Positions 4,080 through 5,159 of a stretch of DNA of 5,159 nt are shown one piece after another; positions within the stretch are counted from its first letter, which is position 1, and the number at the start of each line of letters is the position of its first letter. The position numbers and the translations under genes are program-made. The DNA comes from a bacterium (GTDB lineage: Archaea; Nanoarchaeota; Nanoarchaeia; Woesearchaeales; UBA10216): the NCBI GenBank assembly GCA_024206195.1, contig JAAGZO010000376.1:1-5159 (forward strand), written 5' to 3'. The notes beneath the pieces are model-generated. The model made no database searches. It was not told where the DNA came from and saw only the letters and a list, made by a program, of their open reading frames with translations.

Positions 4080-4556
4080 CTATTCTTTGGCCTCGGCTTC
4101 CATTTCAGCCTTAATCTTTTTCTTCCATCCTTCACGCATAGCATCCATTCTTTTGGCTATCACTGGAGCTTTGTTTACCCTGCACCCATCAATTAGGTTC
4201 CTAACTAACTGACTAGCAGATATGCCTCTTGCTTCAGATACTCGTTTGATCTTCTCTAATTGCCTGTTCTCAAGCATGGTAGCATACGGAACAAGCTTAT
4301 TCATCTTCTTAAATCTTGCCTTGGCTCCAGGTGGTCGGCCTCTTCCTCTTTTCTTCTTAACCTTTTCAGGTTTGGCCTCGGCTATAGGCTTGGCTTCAAC
4401 CTCTTGATGAGGGATAGCTGTTTTAAGCTCCTTCAGGGGTGCTAGGAGGGCTTTACACTCTTCAGGCATACTAGGCATACCTTTTGAGGGTAAAACGTCT
4501 TGTACGGCATTAGAGACACCTTCAATGGCTTTCTTGTAGTATATGTGTAAGTTCAT
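4080..4556 (-). CDS. AT-hook plus ribbon-helix-helix DNA-binding protein, 158 aa
   Basis: Residues 1-50 form a helical N-terminal region of unknown role. Residues 51-66 are a Glu/Lys/Ala/Pro linker. Residues 67-79 (KKKRGRGRPPGAK) contain a canonical AT-hook core, RGRP (72-75), which binds the minor groove of AT-rich DNA. Residues 88-124 fit a ribbon-helix-helix of the Arc/CopG type: strand LVPYATML, helix A (ENRQLEKIKRVSEARG), turn GIS, helix B (SASQLVRNLIDG). RHH proteins bind as dimers through the paired strand. Residues 130-158 are a basic-acidic helix. The two DNA-binding elements make a regulator or nucleoid-type protein the best guess. ATG overlaps the previous stop (ATGA) with no Shine-Dalgarno, so coupling is likely. 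The stop is TAG. Confidence 0.85.
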   Translation of the reverse strand: MNLHIYYKKAIEGVSNAVQDVLPSKGMPSMPEECKALLAPLKELKTAIPHQEVEAKPIAEAKPEKVKKKRGRGRPPGAKARFKKMNKLVPYATMLENRQLEKIKRVSEARGISASQLVRNLIDGCRVNKAPVIAKRMDAMREGWKKKIKAEMEAEAKE

Positions 4557-4765
4557 AGTTTTAGTTCTAAGTTTGTATTATATAAATGAAGACACTCTAA
4601 GCTTTCTTTAAAATCTTTTTCCCCTAAGTCAGAGAAGTAAAATTTAAACTTTTCATACTTCCATTGTCTGCCGTATTCGTCACACAAGACTTTACCTTCA
4701 TTGCTTATTAGCATTGATAACATTTTAAGCGGAGTATCAAATTTATTGTTTATTTCAGTATTCAT
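4553..4765 (-). CDS. Unknown 70-aa small phage-type protein
   Basis: The layout is an N-terminal helix (FDTPLKMLSMLISNEGKVLC), then alternating aromatic and charged residues (EYGRQWKYEKFKFYFSDLG) that suggest two or three beta strands, then an acidic helix-strand tail (KESLECLHLYNTNLELKL). This 'helix, NEGK turn, aromatic strands' plan is common among tiny phage proteins, but I cannot place it in a named family. It is soluble, with no signal peptide. Both ends are ATGA overlaps with the neighbouring genes and no ribosome site is visible, so it is probably translated by coupling. Confidence 0.72.
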   Translation of the reverse strand: MNTEINNKFDTPLKMLSMLISNEGKVLCDEYGRQWKYEKFKFYFSDLGEKDFKESLECLHLYNTNLELKL

Positions 4766-4953
4766 AGTTCATCATTTTCTATAATTTCAGTTTTATACGA
4801 TACTCCAAACATAGCAGGGCTTGCAATGTAAGAATTTAATTCTTCCAGTGTATCAAATTCTTTGATTTCTTCCTCTCCGAAAAAGGATTTTATTAATTTA
4901 ATTGATATTATTTCATGCTCAGGTACTTTTTCTTTAAAATTACAGTCTTTCAT
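4762..4953 (-). CDS. Unknown 63-aa acidic protein
   Basis: I do not recognise this protein. It is acidic, with a probable strand (HEIISIKLIKSFF), a helix (EEEIKEFDTLEELNSYIAS) and a C-terminal strand (MFGVSYKTEIIE). The beta-alpha-beta order and small size would suit a compact soluble domain. There is no membrane segment. The ATG at 4953 shares one base with the TAA of the upstream gene (TAATG), and the region before it is only A/T, so initiation by termination-reinitiation is likely. The stop overlaps the next start by ATGA. Confidence 0.72.
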   Translation of the reverse strand: MKDCNFKEKVPEHEIISIKLIKSFFGEEEIKEFDTLEELNSYIASPAMFGVSYKTEIIENDEL

Positions 4954-5126
4954 TATATATATTTGTTAAGTTGTTGTGATTTAATGGTTTGCTTTAATGG
5001 TTCCAAGGTTATTCGCTTGGCTTCTAAGTCCGCCTTGGCTTTGCGTTTATGTTTTAGGCTATAGACACATCCCAAATAAATGTGCCTAATTTTGCCGATA
5101 GCTATTGTTAATGGTTTGTTTTTCAT
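4953..5126 (-). CDS. Small basic 57-aa protein
   Basis: ATG at 5126 (minus strand) opens 57 codons to TAA at 4955-4953, which shares one base with the next ATG (TAATG). The product starts MKNKPLTIAIGKIRHIYLG, has a basic stretch (SLKHKRKAKADLEAKR) and a Gln/Lys-rich end (LKQTIKSQQLNKYI). The basic middle could bind nucleic acid, but no family is recognised. Perfect linkage to the neighbouring gene, lack of any competing gene in 4954-5126, and protein-like composition support it. No Shine-Dalgarno is visible. Its start also sits in ATGA, the overlap style used in this operon, which points to a further gene upstream. Confidence 0.65.
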   Translation of the reverse strand: MKNKPLTIAIGKIRHIYLGCVYSLKHKRKAKADLEAKRITLEPLKQTIKSQQLNKYI

Positions 5127-5158
5127 GTGATTGTTTTATTAATTGTTCTATTTGTAAT
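5123..5158 (-). CDS. Possible 3' end of a further minus-strand gene
   Basis: One minus-strand frame is open from the window edge to TGA at 5125-5123 (ITNRTINKTIT), placing its stop in an ATGA overlap with the 57-aa gene. Only 11 codons are visible, so chance openness is likely enough that this is tentative. If it is wrong, the stretch instead holds the leader or promoter of the operon. Confidence 0.25.
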   Translation of the reverse strand: MTNRTINKTIT

Positions 5159-5159
5159 A

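Noticed and set aside
3686..4445. + strand ORFs at 3686-3904, 4222-4407 and 4260-4445
   Set aside because: They lie antisense to the sigma-like and AT-hook/RHH genes, whose domains are clear.
4553..4765. Anti-defence protein of the small DUF2829/Tad2 type
   Set aside because: The resemblance is only a general helix-turn-aromatic strand plan common to many tiny phage proteins; no diagnostic residues were seen.

Overview
The window looks like a stretch of a tailed-phage (or closely phage-like plasmid/prophage) genome. It holds about sixteen very short genes (57-203 codons) packed with 1-11 nt overlaps and two convergent transcription units. Most products are unknown; the recognisable ones are small DNA- or RNA polymerase-binding proteins. 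There is no tRNA, rRNA, CRISPR array, transposase or structural gene. The host cannot be named. The left unit has purine-rich Shine-Dalgarno sites (AAGGAG, GGAGGAG, AAAGGA); four of the five complete genes of the right unit have none and are more AT-rich.

Region 1 (1-410): the 3' end of an unknown gene overlaps by ATGA a short low-complexity ORF built on 27 perfect-length hexanucleotide units (GGTCAN, 155-316). All three forward frames are open through the array. The frame with the best codon logic encodes a Gly-His-Gly-Gln repeat, but it has no start of its own and is one base out of phase with the best-placed ATG (121). A hairpin and an AT-rich leader follow.

Region 2 (411-3371, + strand): eleven small genes in one probable operon. 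They encode an unknown 102-aa protein, a 14-cysteine zinc-ribbon protein, a coiled-coil protein, a 100-aa helical protein of a type common in phages, an acidic-tailed protein, a 68-aa protein with a beta-helix-like motif, a lysine-tailed protein, three unknowns, and a probable HTH protein. Three junctions share the same 8-nt overlap, ATGAGTAA/G. Such clusters usually serve early host takeover; that role is inferred here.

Region 3 (3365-5159, - strand): a convergent operon read from the right edge. It has the tail of one possible gene, three unknown small genes, an AT-hook plus ribbon-helix-helix DNA-binding protein, and last a 203-aa protein joining an N-terminal XRE-type HTH to a C-terminal sigma-70 region 4. 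The unit ends at a strong rho-independent terminator whose stem contains the stop codon of the last + strand gene. The two regulators at the end of the operon are the most informative genes: one could mark DNA sites and the other could both bind DNA and touch RNA polymerase. This suggests a phage-encoded transcription switch that lacks a complete sigma factor.
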